DNA of 64,000 bases from the NCBI RefSeq assembly GCF_029626265.1, contig NZ_JARUBN010000001.1:1984001-2048000 (forward strand), in the 5' to 3' direction. This document shows, in pieces, positions 17,407 to 26,902 of the stretch. A model generated the notes under the pieces. It was not told where the DNA came from. It ran no database searches and worked only from the letters and a program-made list of their open reading frames with translations. This DNA is from Micromonospora sp. WMMD1102 (GTDB lineage: Bacteria > Actinomycetota > Actinomycetes > Mycobacteriales > Micromonosporaceae). Position 1 is the first letter of the stretch; each line of letters starts with the position of its first letter. The translations under genes and the position numbers were made by a program.

Positions 17407-20400
17407 TCAGAGCTGGCGCACCCTGATGTTGCGGAACTCGATCAGGTCGTTGGTGCCGTGGTTCTGCAACCCGACGAAACCGCTGAGGAACTGCCGCAGG
17501 TCGGTCGGCGGGTCGCCCTGTCGGGACGACTGCTTGCCCGGGGTGTTGTCGAACTCGGCGATCACCGCACCGTTGCGGCTGATCGTGTAGTGCTGGCCGA
17601 CCACCCGTACCTCGTAGTCGTTCCACTGGTTCTTCGGGGTCGCCCCGGCCTTGTCCAGGGGGTTCGGGGCGAAGTTGTAGACCGAGCCGGTCTTCTGCGG
17701 CTCGCCGGTCTCGCCGTCGTAGATCTGGATCTCGTGGCCGCAGTAGATCGCGACCCAGGCCGGCGAGGTACGGGCCGAGCCCACCGTGCCGCAACTGCCC
17801 GGCGGGCGCTGCTCCAGCGGTGTCCTCGGGTCCGGGAACCGGACGAGGACCCCGCTGTTGGCCCGGACATTCTCCGGCGAGACGTCCCGGAACTGCATCC
17901 GGATCGAGTAGTCGGCGAGCTGCTGGTCGGCGTACCAGAGCATGCCCAGCCCGCCGGCGCTGCGGATGGAGCCGTCGGGCCGCAGTCCGAACGACCCGCT
18001 GGGTGCCTGGCGCCAGCCGGCGAGCGACTTCGCCGAACCGTCGAAGATCGGCTGGTAGCCGCCGGTGGCGCCGATCGGGGACTGCCGGCCGGCCTGGCGC
18101 AGCGCCCGCAGCTCGCGGTTGTCGATCACGTGCGCGGCGGTGAGTTCGGCGAGTACCTCGTCGAGGTGGGTGAGGAACGAGGCCCGGTTCGGCCAGCTGG
18201 TCTCGTCGTCGACCAGGTCGTTGATCGTGCAGCCGCCACCGGTCTGCCGGTTCGCCACCCCGGTGTCGGTGTCCAGCATCCAGACCGTCGGCCGGGCGTC
18301 CGCGGCGGCACAGCCGGCGTTCACGTCGATCTTCCCGGTCACCACCTCGCCGTCGGCGTAGGTCACCTTCAGCGTCGCGGTGAAGGTGCCGTACCGCTTG
18401 TAGGTGTGGGTCGGGTGGGCCTGCCGGGAGACCTTGCTGCCGTCGCCGAAGTCCCACTCCCAGGCCACCCCGCCGACCTTCGCGGCGGAGAAGCCGACCG
18501 TCCGGGGCTGGCTCGGCGTCACCGACCGGGCCGTGGCCAGGCTCGGGTTCGGGGTGGCCTGACCGCCCTGGTAGGTGATCCGGACCAGCTTCTGGTTCGG
18601 GTGCAGGCTGAAGAAGCCGCTGCCGTAGTCGAGCAGGTAGAGCGCGCCGTCCGGCCCGAACTTGGCGTCCATCCAGGACTGGAGCTGGTTGGCGCCGTTG
18701 CCGGGCTGGATGATCGCCCGTACGTCCTCGGCGAAGGCCGGCGCCCCGGCGTGCGGGACCGTGGCCGGGTCGACGGTGACGGCGATCCGGTTGTTGCCGT
18801 TGGACTGGTCGCCGATGAACCACTTGTCGTCCCAGTACTCCGGCCAGGCGACGCCGCTGTGCACGTCGACCTTCTCCCGCTGGTACGTCGGGCCGTCCAT
18901 CACGGCCTGGCCACCGCCGGTCAGGTACGGCTGGGTCAGCGTGATGTCGTCCGGGTCGTACGTCGGCAGCCCGCTGCCGTCGTCCCGCTTCGGGAAGACC
19001 GGCCCGCCACCCTGCGGCGAGTACCAGATCATGTTGTCCCGGACCGGCGGCAGGTTCACCAACCCGGTGTTGCGCGGCGACTCGTTCTTGGGGTTGTCGC
19101 AGTCGTACCAGCCGGTCAGCACCGTGGCGTCGGTGTTGCTGCGGTCCCGGTACGGCTGCCGGTTGCCCATGCAGTACGGCCAGCCGTGGTTGCCGGCGGA
19201 GGTGATGATCGTCGCCGTCTCGTACTTCGCCGGGCCGAGTTCCGGACTCGGGGCACCGGCGTCCGGGCCGACCCAGGCGGCGGTGAGCCAGTCGTTGACC
19301 GGGTCCCAGGCGATCCGGGCGATGTTCCGGACCCCCATCACGTAGATCTCCGGCCGGGTCTTGCCGCCGCCCTGCTCCTGACCGGTGAAGAGGTTGCCGT
19401 CCGGCACGGTGTAGGTGCCGTCCGGCTCCGGGTGGATGCGCAGGATCTTGCCGTTCAGGTCGTTCGTGTTCCCGGAGGTGCGCCGGGCGTCCTGGAACGA
19501 GATCCCGGCGTACTCCTGGGTCCAGTTGTTCCCGGAGTAGCCGTTCGAACCGCCGGAGGAGTTGCTGTCCCCGGTGCCGATGTAGAGGTTGCCGGACTCG
19601 TCGAAGGTCATCCCGCCACCGGCGTGGCAGCAGCTGTGGATCTGGGTGTCCCAGTGCAGCAGGTCCTTGCGGGTGCCCTGGTCGATCGACTGGGCGGCGT
19701 GGTCGTAGCTGAACCGGGAGACCGTACGTTGGCCGACCCGGCGTTCCCGGTCGATCGACTCGTGCGGCATCCAGTAGACGTAGATCCAGCCGTTCTCGGC
19801 GAACTTCGGGTCGAGGGTGATGCCGACCAGGCCCTCCTCGTTCTTCACCAGCTCGCTGCCGCTGCCCCGGTTGCCCATCACCTTGAGCGTGGTGAGCAGC
19901 TTGACCTGCTTGGTCTTCGGGTCCCACTGGTGGATGGTGCCGCAGCCCAGCCCCACGTTCGGGTCGGCCCAGTCGGCGACCGGCCCGCTCGGGCAGGCGG
20001 CCTTGCCGATGTAGAAGACCCGGCCGTCGCCGGCGATGGTCAGGCCGTGCGGCTCACCGATCTGGTCGAGCTGGCCGGACTGGTTGGCGGCGGTCAACCG
20101 CTCGATCTTGTAGTTCGCGCCGATCGTCGCCTTGCAGTCGCCGCGGACCAGCCCGGTGGTCCACTGGAGCGCGCCGAGCAGGTGGCTGCGGAACCGGGCG
20201 TCGGTGGTGTAGCTGGCCTCGGTGCGTCCCATGCCGGTGTAGAACGACCGGCCGCCGTCGTAGTCCCGGCACCAGGAGACCGGGTGGAAGGCGCCGTTGC
20301 CGGCCAGTCCGGCGTCGTAGCTGGTCTCCTTGACCTGGGCGATCGTGTGTACCTGGCCGACCGGGCTCGGGTCCCAGTTCATCCACTGGTCGGAGCGGGT

Positions 20401-21387
20401 CCAGTTGCGCGGCAGGTCCTTGTTCGCCGGGTGCTGCCGGTCGACCACGTCGACCACCGCCTCCTGCACCTGGCTCTCCGGGGCGGGTCCGGCGTCCGGG
20501 CCGATCAGCCACAGCTCGGCGAGCTGGATCAGCGGCTCGCCGCTGTTCGCGGTGATGTTCAGCCGGTAGTACTCGTACGCCTGGGTGTTGGTGAACGAGT
20601 ACTGCTTGGTCTGGAACCGGCCGGAGAAGGTCTCCCCGGTCCGGCGGTCCAGGTCGGTCCAGGTCTCGCCGTCGGCCGAGCCCTGTAGGGTCCAGTCCTT
20701 CGGGTCGCGGCCGGTGAAGTCGTTCGCGGAGGTCAGCGCGTACTGCGCGATCGCCTTCGGCTCGGCGAGTTTGGCCACCACCCACCCGGTCGGGGTGCGG
20801 GTCAGCCACTTCGTCCCGGTCCTGCCGTCGATGAGGTTCTCGACGATCTCGTTCGGCGGGTTGTTGCCGCTGGCGGTGACGCTCTCGATCTTCTCCGCGT
20901 TCGGCAGGCTGGCCGCCGGACGGGTGCCGATCAGGCCGGTGAACCACTCGGAGCCGGGCATGGCGCGGGCGGCGTCGTGGATGCCGACGAACCCGCCGCC
21001 CCCCTTGACGTACGCCTGGAACGCCGCCTCCTGGGCGTCGTTCAGCGTCACCCCGTTCGCGGACAGGAACACCACGCTGCGGTAGCGGTCCAGGTTGTCG
21101 GCGGTGAAGACGACCGGGTCGGCCGAGGCGTGCACGTTGAAGCCGTGCTCGTTGCCGAGCTTGCGGATCGCGCTCACCGCCTTGCCGACCGGGTCGTCCT
21201 GGGAGTCGGCCGGGCCGTGGAAGACCAGCACGTTCACCGATCCGCCGCTCCAGGCCGGCGCGACGCCGCGGACGCCCGAATCGGGGGCCGCGGCGGCCGG
21301 CGCGGCCGGGACGGTCAGCAGGCCGAGCGCGAGTAAGGCGCCCGAGGCCAGCGCGACCGCGCGGCGCAAATGGCGTCTGTGAGCCAT
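17407..21387 (-). CDS. Secreted ThuA/discoidin/PQQ-type sugar dehydrogenase/PKD/DUF1080 protein
   Basis: A 1326-aa secreted protein (signal peptide 1-35, ALASGALLALGLL then APAAAA). The ThuA fold begins near residue 48 (VNVLVFHGP, GGGGFVGIHDAA), is interrupted at about 170-300 by an F5/8 type C (discoidin) carbohydrate-binding module, and resumes (VDRQHPANKDLPRNW) to about 415. Next comes a GSDH-type six-bladed sugar dehydrogenase domain (about 430-930; IHSCCHAGGGMTFDESGNLY, ARIAWDPVNDWLTAAW), a PKD domain with WEWDFGDGS near 979, and a C-terminal DUF1080/3-keto-disaccharide hydrolase-like domain (about 1110-1326). Likely oxidises or cleaves an extracellular glycan. GGAGGAGGAG precedes the ATG. 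Last gene of an operon with a multicopper oxidase and a cupredoxin/DUF1080 protein. Confidence 0.9.
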   Translation of the reverse strand: MAHRRHLRRAVALASGALLALGLLTVPAAPAAAAPDSGVRGVAPAWSGGSVNVLVFHGPADSQDDPVGKAVSAIRKLGNEHGFNVHASADPVVFTADNLDRYRSVVFLSANGVTLNDAQEAAFQAYVKGGGGFVGIHDAARAMPGSEWFTGLIGTRPAASLPNAEKIESVTASGNNPPNEIVENLIDGRTGTKWLTRTPTGWVVAKLAEPKAIAQYALTSANDFTGRDPKDWTLQGSADGETWTDLDRRTGETFSGRFQTKQYSFTNTQAYEYYRLNITANSGEPLIQLAELWLIGPDAGPAPESQVQEAVVDVVDRQHPANKDLPRNWTRSDQWMNWDPSPVGQVHTIAQVKETSYDAGLAGNGAFHPVSWCRDYDGGRSFYTGMGRTEASYTTDARFRSHLLGALQWTTGLVRGDCKATIGANYKIERLTAANQSGQLDQIGEPHGLTIAGDGRVFYIGKAACPSGPVADWADPNVGLGCGTIHQWDPKTKQVKLLTTLKVMGNRGSGSELVKNEEGLVGITLDPKFAENGWIYVYWMPHESIDRERRVGQRTVSRFSYDHAAQSIDQGTRKDLLHWDTQIHSCCHAGGGMTFDESGNLYIGTGDSNSSGGSNGYSGNNWTQEYAGISFQDARRTSGNTNDLNGKILRIHPEPDGTYTVPDGNLFTGQEQGGGKTRPEIYVMGVRNIARIAWDPVNDWLTAAWVGPDAGAPSPELGPAKYETATIITSAGNHGWPYCMGNRQPYRDRSNTDATVLTGWYDCDNPKNESPRNTGLVNLPPVRDNMIWYSPQGGGPVFPKRDDGSGLPTYDPDDITLTQPYLTGGGQAVMDGPTYQREKVDVHSGVAWPEYWDDKWFIGDQSNGNNRIAVTVDPATVPHAGAPAFAEDVRAIIQPGNGANQLQSWMDAKFGPDGALYLLDYGSGFFSLHPNQKLVRITYQGGQATPNPSLATARSVTPSQPRTVGFSAAKVGGVAWEWDFGDGSKVSRQAHPTHTYKRYGTFTATLKVTYADGEVVTGKIDVNAGCAAADARPTVWMLDTDTGVANRQTGGGCTINDLVDDETSWPNRASFLTHLDEVLAELTAAHVIDNRELRALRQAGRQSPIGATGGYQPIFDGSAKSLAGWRQAPSGSFGLRPDGSIRSAGGLGMLWYADQQLADYSIRMQFRDVSPENVRANSGVLVRFPDPRTPLEQRPPGSCGTVGSARTSPAWVAIYCGHEIQIYDGETGEPQKTGSVYNFAPNPLDKAGATPKNQWNDYEVRVVGQHYTISRNGAVIAEFDNTPGKQSSRQGDPPTDLRQFLSGFVGLQNHGTNDLIEFRNIRVRQL

Positions 21388-21470
21388 TTCTCCTCCTCCA
21401 GAGGGGGTTCGAAGAGTCCTAGCGATGGCTGATGGCGGGGATGTCCGGTGCCGGTGTGACCGGGCGCGGT

Positions 21471-22727
21471 TCACCTGTGGTTCGGGTGTCCGCCGGCCGG
21501 TGCGGCAGCGCCCCCGGCGGACGCGGCCGGGGTGTGACCGCCGGCGTGCGGCGGCATCTGCCCGTTCTCGTCGAGCACGTGCAGCGTCGTCGACATGCCC
21601 AAGTCGGAGTGGAACTGCATGTGGCAGTGCAGCATCCAGTGCCCCGGCCCGACCGAGTCGCCCGCGACGATCTGCACGCCGAAGCTGTCACCCGGGCCGA
21701 GGGTCTTGTTGTCGATGATCGGGATCGAGTCGACGAGCGCCTTGCTGCCCTCGGCCAGCCCGGTCCGGGTGTCCGCCCAGGAGTGCCCGTGCACGTGGAA
21801 CGTGTGCATGTCGTCGCCGATCCCGACCACGATGAACTCGACCCGCTCGCCGAGCCTGGCCACCAGGCAGGTCGGGCCGGGCACCGGGTTCACCGGGTCG
21901 CAGGTGTCCGCCTCCGCGCTGCGCCGCAGGTTGATGGTCTGCCGGTCGCCGAAGACGGTCACGTAGGTCCGGTCCGGTCGCGGGTCGCCCTGCCGGCGTA
22001 CCACCAGGCCGCCGAAGAGCCCGGAGCGCAGGCCCTGGGTGCCGTGCGGCCCGCCGACCACGTGGTCGTGGTACCACCAGTAGCCGGCGGTGCCCTGCGA
22101 GGTCCCGGTGCGCGGCTTGGCGAACCAGAAGTACGTCCGCGACCCGCCCGGCGGCACGAAGGAGTTGCTGTGCACCGTGCCGTCGGACTGCTGGGTGTAC
22201 TTGACCCCGTGCACGTGCAGCGAGACCCCGACCGGGTGGGCGGGATCGGTGCGCAGCGCCTCCAGGGTCGCGGCCGGCACCTGGTTGTGCAGGGTGATCG
22301 CCAGGCACTCTCCTTCGATCATCTCCATGGTCGGCCCCGGGTAGGAGGCCGTCTGCGGGGTGAGGCCGTAGCCGAGCCGGACCTGGTTGGTCACCGGGTC
22401 CCGGGGCAGCTCGACCGCGTACAGGTTCAGCCGGCGGTCCGGGGCGACACAGCCCTGCGGCCGCTCCACCGACCGGGCGGCGGCGGCCGCCTCGACCGGC
22501 CGCTGCGCCGGGCCGGCGGTCGGGCGGCCGGTGCTGCCGCCGCCCGACGCGAGCCCGCCCGCGCCGACCAGCGTGGCCAGCATGACGGCCGCCACCAGCA
22601 GGGCCCGGCCGGTGCTGGTGCCGAACAGCCGGGCCGGCGGCACGGGCCGGGACTCCGCCCCGCCGTCGGGCGGGGCGAGCACGACCTCGCCGATGTCCTT
22701 CGTTTCCTTGTCCAAGGTCCTGTCCAA
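21471..22727 (-). CDS. Secreted or membrane-anchored two-domain multicopper oxidase
   Basis: A 418-aa protein. Cytoplasmic N-terminus, one hydrophobic segment at about 42-62 (ALLVAAVMLATLVGAGGLA), then two cupredoxin domains as in small laccases. All copper motifs are present: SLHVHG, YWWYHDHVVGG, HTFHVHGHSW and the T1/T2/T3 motif HWMLHCHMQFHSDLGM near residues 363-378. The two-domain size suggests a trimer. The substrate could be phenolics, metals or a reduced cofactor from the neighbouring sugar dehydrogenase; this is inference from the operon. It lies 34 bp downstream of the cupredoxin protein gene and 83 bp upstream of the ThuA/GSDH gene. Confidence 0.92.
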   Translation of the reverse strand: MDRTLDKETKDIGEVVLAPPDGGAESRPVPPARLFGTSTGRALLVAAVMLATLVGAGGLASGGGSTGRPTAGPAQRPVEAAAAARSVERPQGCVAPDRRLNLYAVELPRDPVTNQVRLGYGLTPQTASYPGPTMEMIEGECLAITLHNQVPAATLEALRTDPAHPVGVSLHVHGVKYTQQSDGTVHSNSFVPPGGSRTYFWFAKPRTGTSQGTAGYWWYHDHVVGGPHGTQGLRSGLFGGLVVRRQGDPRPDRTYVTVFGDRQTINLRRSAEADTCDPVNPVPGPTCLVARLGERVEFIVVGIGDDMHTFHVHGHSWADTRTGLAEGSKALVDSIPIIDNKTLGPGDSFGVQIVAGDSVGPGHWMLHCHMQFHSDLGMSTTLHVLDENGQMPPHAGGHTPAASAGGAAAPAGGHPNHR

Positions 22728-22761
22728 TCGCTCGGCTGGGCGGGGGAGACGGCCTCCGGCG

Positions 22762-25700
22762 TCACGGGGTCAGCGGGGCGATCCTGACGTTGCGGAAGCT
22801 GACCAGGTCGGCGCTGCCGTGGTTCTGCAGGCCGACGTAGCCGGTCGCGTTCTGCCGCCCGGCGCCGCCCGGGTCGTCCGCCCGGGGCGGGTTGAACACG
22901 GCGTCGGGGACGTTCACGTACTCGTTGATCAGCTCGCCGTTGCGGAACACCGAGTAGTGCTGGCCGACGACCCGGATCTCGTAGTCGTTCCAGGTGCCCT
23001 TCGGGGTGACCGCCGCGCCGGCCAGGTCGACCCGGTCGAAGCCGTACACCGACCCGCTCTTGTACTCGTCGCCGTCGGTCCGGTCGAGGATCTGCAACTC
23101 GTGGCCGTACTTGATGGCCACCCACTCGGGCCGGGACTCCTGCGGGTGCTGGTGCACCTGCGGGAAGCGGACCAGGACGCCGCTGTTGGCCCGCCCGTCG
23201 CCGGGGGCGTCGTCCCGCCACTGGAGCTTCAGCGAGAAGTCGCCGTAGCTGCGCACCGGGAACCAGAGCATGCCTAGACCGTCGACCGGCCTACTGGTGA
23301 TTGAGCCGTCGGCGTTGCGCCGGAAGCCACCCGGGCCGACCTGCTCCCAGAGCTTGAAGGAGGCGGCGGTGTGGTCCAGCAGCGGCTGATAGCCCTGCTT
23401 CGCCTCGGTCCTGCCGACACCGGACTCCCGGGCCGTGCGGATCAGCGCGTTCTGCTCCTTGAGTAGGATCTTCCCCTGGTGGTGCAGGTGCTCGGCGACG
23501 TCCCGGACGTGCTCGGTGAAGGCGGCGTGGTCGGGCCAGGTCCGCTCGTCGAGGATCAGGTCGTTTATCGAGCAGCGGCCCTCGACGACCCGGTTCGGCA
23601 CGCCGCTGTTCAGGGTGCCGAGCCAGACCGTCGGCCGGGTGTCGGTGACCCGGCAGGACGGGGCCGGCGGACCGCTCGGCACCACGGTGAAGGTGGTCGA
23701 GGCGGTTCCGGAGACGTTCCCGGCCCGGTCGGTGGCCCGGTAGCTGACCGTGTGCGCACCGGGGGTGTTCACCGTCAGCGGGCCGGAGTAGACGACGTAG
23801 CCCCGGCCGTCGAGGGCGTACTCGACGCGGAGGACCCCGGAGCCGGTGTCGCTGGCGGTCAGCATCAGGGTGGCGCTGCCGACGTACGCCCAGCTCGCGT
23901 CCTGCTGCCCGGTGAGCGCGGCGGCCACCGTGGGTGCGGTGGTGTCCGGGTTGCCGGTGGCGGTAACGGTGAACGAGACCGACCCGGGGGTGGAGGTGTT
24001 GCCGGCGGCGTCGGTGGCCCGGTACGTGACGGTGTGCGCGCCCGGCTGGTTGACCGTCACCGGGGCGGTGTACTCGGCGTACGGCTGCCCGTCCAGGGAG
24101 AACTCGACGAGTTCGACCCCCGACCCGGCGTCGGTGGCGGTCACCGTCACCGTCGCCGCGCCGACGTAGGCACCGTCGCCGTCCCGGTTGCCGGCCACCG
24201 TGGCGGCCGCGGTCGGCGCGGTGGTGTCACCCGGCCGCTCGACCACCCGGAAGGTGACCGACTGGGGCGCGGAGGTGTTGCCGGCCTTGTCGGTCGCCCG
24301 GTATGCGACGGTGTGCTCGCCGACCGTGTTCACGGTCACCGGCGCCGTGTACGCCGCGTACGCCTGCCCGTCGAGCGAGTACTCGATCCGGTCGACACCG
24401 GACTCGGTGTCGGTGGCGTCGACGGTGACCGTGGCGGCACCCAGGTAGCCGCCGTCCTCGTCGCGGTCACCGGTGACGGCGCCGGTCACGGTCGGTGCCG
24501 TGGTGTCCGGGCTGGAGGTGTCGGCCACCTCGAACGTCACGGACTGCGGTGTGGAGGTGTTGCCGGCCTTGTCGGTGGCCCGGTAGCTGAGCGTGTGCCG
24601 GCCCGGCTGGTGCACCATCACCGGCGCGCCGTAGGCGGCGTACGAGCCGCCGTCGAGCGAGTACTCGGTCCGGTCCACGCCGGATCCGGTGTCGGTGGCG
24701 GTCAGGGTGACGGTGGCCATCCCGACGTAGGCGCCGTCGTCGTCCTGTTCGCCGGTGACGGCGGCGGTGACGGTCGGCGCGGTGGTGTCCGGGTCGGACG
24801 GTGCGACGACCTGGAAGGTGCTGGACTGCACCGGCGAGGTGTTCCCGGCCTGGTCGGTGGCCCGGTAGGTGATCGTGTGCTGCCCGGCGGTGCTCACCGT
24901 GACCGGGGCGGTGTAGGTGGCGTATTCGGCGCCGTCCAGCGAGTACTCGACGCGTTCGACGCCGGACTCGGTGTCGGTGGCGGTGAGGGTGACGGTGGCC
25001 GTGCCGACGTAGCCGCCGTCCTCGTCCTGCTCGCCGGTGACGGCGGCGGTGACGGTCGGCGCGGTGGTGTCCGGGTCGTTGGGGGCGGCGACGGTGAACG
25101 TGACCGAGCCGGGCGTGGAGGTGTTGCCGGCGACGTCGGTGGCCCGGTAGGTGACCGTGTGCTCTCCGGCGGCGCTGACCGTGACCGGGGCCGAGTAGGT
25201 GCCGTACGGGCCGCCGTCCAGCGAGTACTCGACCCGGCCGACCCCCGAGCCGGTGTCGGCGGCGGCGAGGGTGACCGTGGCGGCACCGACGTACGCCCCG
25301 TCCTCGTCCTGTGCACCGCTGACCTCGGCGGTCACCGTGGGCGGGGTGGTGTCCTCGCCGCCGCCGCTGACCACGAGCAGCCCGTTCATCGTGCCGTGCC
25401 CGGGGATCGCGCAGAAGTAGCGGTAGGTGCCGGGGCTGAGGACGACGTCGACGGTCCAGCGGCCCTGGTTGCTGTCGAACGGGTCGGCCAGGATGTTGAC
25501 GTCGACGTCCTGGTTGTACTCCGGGTTGCCGGTGTCGAAGGTGAGGGTGTGCTGCATGCCGGTGGTGTTGCCGGTCGCCACACTGTTCTCGAAGACCAGG
25601 GTCGCCGGCCCGGCGACGGCGGTGGTGGGTGCGGAGACGTACGCCTGGGTGCTGTCGCCGGCCGTCCAGGTGAGTACCTGGGCCTGCGCCTGGCGGCTGC

Positions 25701-25881
25701 CCGTGGTCGGCCCGTCACCCGCCGGGCGGGCCACGGCCGGGGCGGTGAGGAGCCCGGAGCCGGCAAGCAGCACGGCCACCGCCGCGAGCATCCGGACCGG
25801 TCGGCCGGGGCGGCCCGGTCCGAGTCCGGAGAGCAGCCGCGCGCGTCGCGGCGGGCCGCACCGCACAGGTAGAGCTGGCAT
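22762..25881 (-). CDS. Secreted cupredoxin / six Ig-like repeats / DUF1080 protein
   Basis: A 1039-aa secreted protein. Signal peptide about 1-50; a plastocyanin-like domain at 60-170 with type-1 copper ligands His111 (GMQHTL), Cys157, His162 and Met165 (YFCAIPGHGTM); six Ig-like repeats of about 93 residues from 177 to 733 (each with SGVxRVEYSLDG, HTVTYRATDxAGNTS); a CSINDLILDE linker module; and a DUF1080 domain at about 830-1039 ending in VGLQNHGSADLVSFRNVRI. The same linker plus DUF1080 ends the ThuA/GSDH protein. It probably projects copper and glycan-binding domains from the cell. ATG 25881 has AAAGG ten bases upstream. First gene of the operon. Confidence 0.9.
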   Translation of the reverse strand: MPALPVRCGPPRRARLLSGLGPGRPGRPVRMLAAVAVLLAGSGLLTAPAVARPAGDGPTTGSRQAQAQVLTWTAGDSTQAYVSAPTTAVAGPATLVFENSVATGNTTGMQHTLTFDTGNPEYNQDVDVNILADPFDSNQGRWTVDVVLSPGTYRYFCAIPGHGTMNGLLVVSGGGEDTTPPTVTAEVSGAQDEDGAYVGAATVTLAAADTGSGVGRVEYSLDGGPYGTYSAPVTVSAAGEHTVTYRATDVAGNTSTPGSVTFTVAAPNDPDTTAPTVTAAVTGEQDEDGGYVGTATVTLTATDTESGVERVEYSLDGAEYATYTAPVTVSTAGQHTITYRATDQAGNTSPVQSSTFQVVAPSDPDTTAPTVTAAVTGEQDDDGAYVGMATVTLTATDTGSGVDRTEYSLDGGSYAAYGAPVMVHQPGRHTLSYRATDKAGNTSTPQSVTFEVADTSSPDTTAPTVTGAVTGDRDEDGGYLGAATVTVDATDTESGVDRIEYSLDGQAYAAYTAPVTVNTVGEHTVAYRATDKAGNTSAPQSVTFRVVERPGDTTAPTAAATVAGNRDGDGAYVGAATVTVTATDAGSGVELVEFSLDGQPYAEYTAPVTVNQPGAHTVTYRATDAAGNTSTPGSVSFTVTATGNPDTTAPTVAAALTGQQDASWAYVGSATLMLTASDTGSGVLRVEYALDGRGYVVYSGPLTVNTPGAHTVSYRATDRAGNVSGTASTTFTVVPSGPPAPSCRVTDTRPTVWLGTLNSGVPNRVVEGRCSINDLILDERTWPDHAAFTEHVRDVAEHLHHQGKILLKEQNALIRTARESGVGRTEAKQGYQPLLDHTAASFKLWEQVGPGGFRRNADGSITSRPVDGLGMLWFPVRSYGDFSLKLQWRDDAPGDGRANSGVLVRFPQVHQHPQESRPEWVAIKYGHELQILDRTDGDEYKSGSVYGFDRVDLAGAAVTPKGTWNDYEIRVVGQHYSVFRNGELINEYVNVPDAVFNPPRADDPGGAGRQNATGYVGLQNHGSADLVSFRNVRIAPLTP

Positions 25882-26902
25882 GTCGAACACACCTTTCGCG
25901 AGTCTTGTGGACGCCGACGACCCGTCGGGACCGCGCGTGGATCGACGGAGGGCATGACGGCGGACCGCACACCTGCCTGGTCCCGCGCGGGCGGGCCCGG
26001 TGCTGCGGTTGCCGACCTGGCCGGGAGCTGGCGTGTGGACAGACGTGTCTGAGACGGGATGCGCTGGTGGACGTCGGGGGTGGGTCGGACCATGACGTGT
26101 GACGCCGGCCGAGTCGGCGAGCACCGACGTCATGCGGGGGTGGCGTGGACGACGCCGCCACGGTCTGCGGGGCACGCCGACCCGGAGAGCGTGGCTCCCT
26201 CGGCCGGGCCGTGACTCTCAGACGTCGAGCCAACCGCGTCGCCGGTTACCTCGATGAAACATGTTGATGTTGTTGGACATTAACGGGCTTGACGTCGCGA
26301 TGTCTAGATCTTTCGGCAGAATCAAGCGGACTTTTGTTTGCGGCGACAAAAGGGATGGACGGAAAGCGACAACCGACGCCGACGCCCACCGGGTGGGCGG
26401 CGTGGACGTGGCCCGGCGTGGACGCGACGCGCGACGTCGAGGCGTCCGTTGTGGACGCACCCGCCAAAGTGCCGCTATCTGGTCCGACGACGACGGTTCG
26501 CGGCTGCCGGGACTCGCGCTCGGTCCGCCGGACGGCGAGGTGTAACCTGCCTATCCGGCGTCGCTTCTCCGCGACGCCGGACGGCCCGGTCCTCGGGAAC
26601 CGTCGCCGGCCAGGTGGCTCGACCGAGCACCCGACGGCCGAAGGTGCCGCGGCGTCACTCCCCAGTGGGCGACGCCGCCCGCGTGCACCGGGCGAACGGC
26701 CCACCGACCGTCCGTCCGGTGTGGATTCGCCCGACACGACGGGTCGATGTCCGGCCCGACGAGCGGGACGATCGGCTCTTTAAGTATCTGGTGCGGACGG
26801 GCTAGTGCGAGACCGGACAGATTGGTAGGGTTGCGCACACATCGGCACCGGCCGGTCGTACTCCAGCCCTGTTTCCCCGGGTTGCCCACGATTGGATCGA
26901 AG
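25882..26902. other. 1-kb divergent intergenic region
   Basis: No convincing gene. It lies between the secreted-protein operon (minus) and the conservon (plus). An AT-richer island at 26260-26360 contains an inverted repeat CTTTTGT/ACAAAAG (26331-26337 and 26346-26352, 8-nt loop). TAGGGT at 26826-26831 is a possible -10 element for the conservon. An in-frame ATG at 26747 could extend the kinase-like gene, but codons there look non-coding. Confidence 0.5.

Noticed and set aside
17458..20688. 1076-codon open frame opposite the ThuA/GSDH gene
   Set aside because: Repetitive V/D/R/G-rich translation and no domain; shadow of the real gene.
23479..25872. 797-codon open frame opposite the Ig-repeat protein
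   Set aside because: Its repeats are simply the complement of the Ig-repeat coding sequence.
26218..26460. 80-codon minus-strand frame in the 1-kb intergenic region
   Set aside because: Arginine-rich, with no start signal; better explained as promoter DNA.
26747..26902. N-terminal extension of the conservon sensor from ATG 26747
   Set aside because: Codons look non-coding, no ribosome-binding site precedes it, and a possible -10 lies inside it; kept only as an alternative start.
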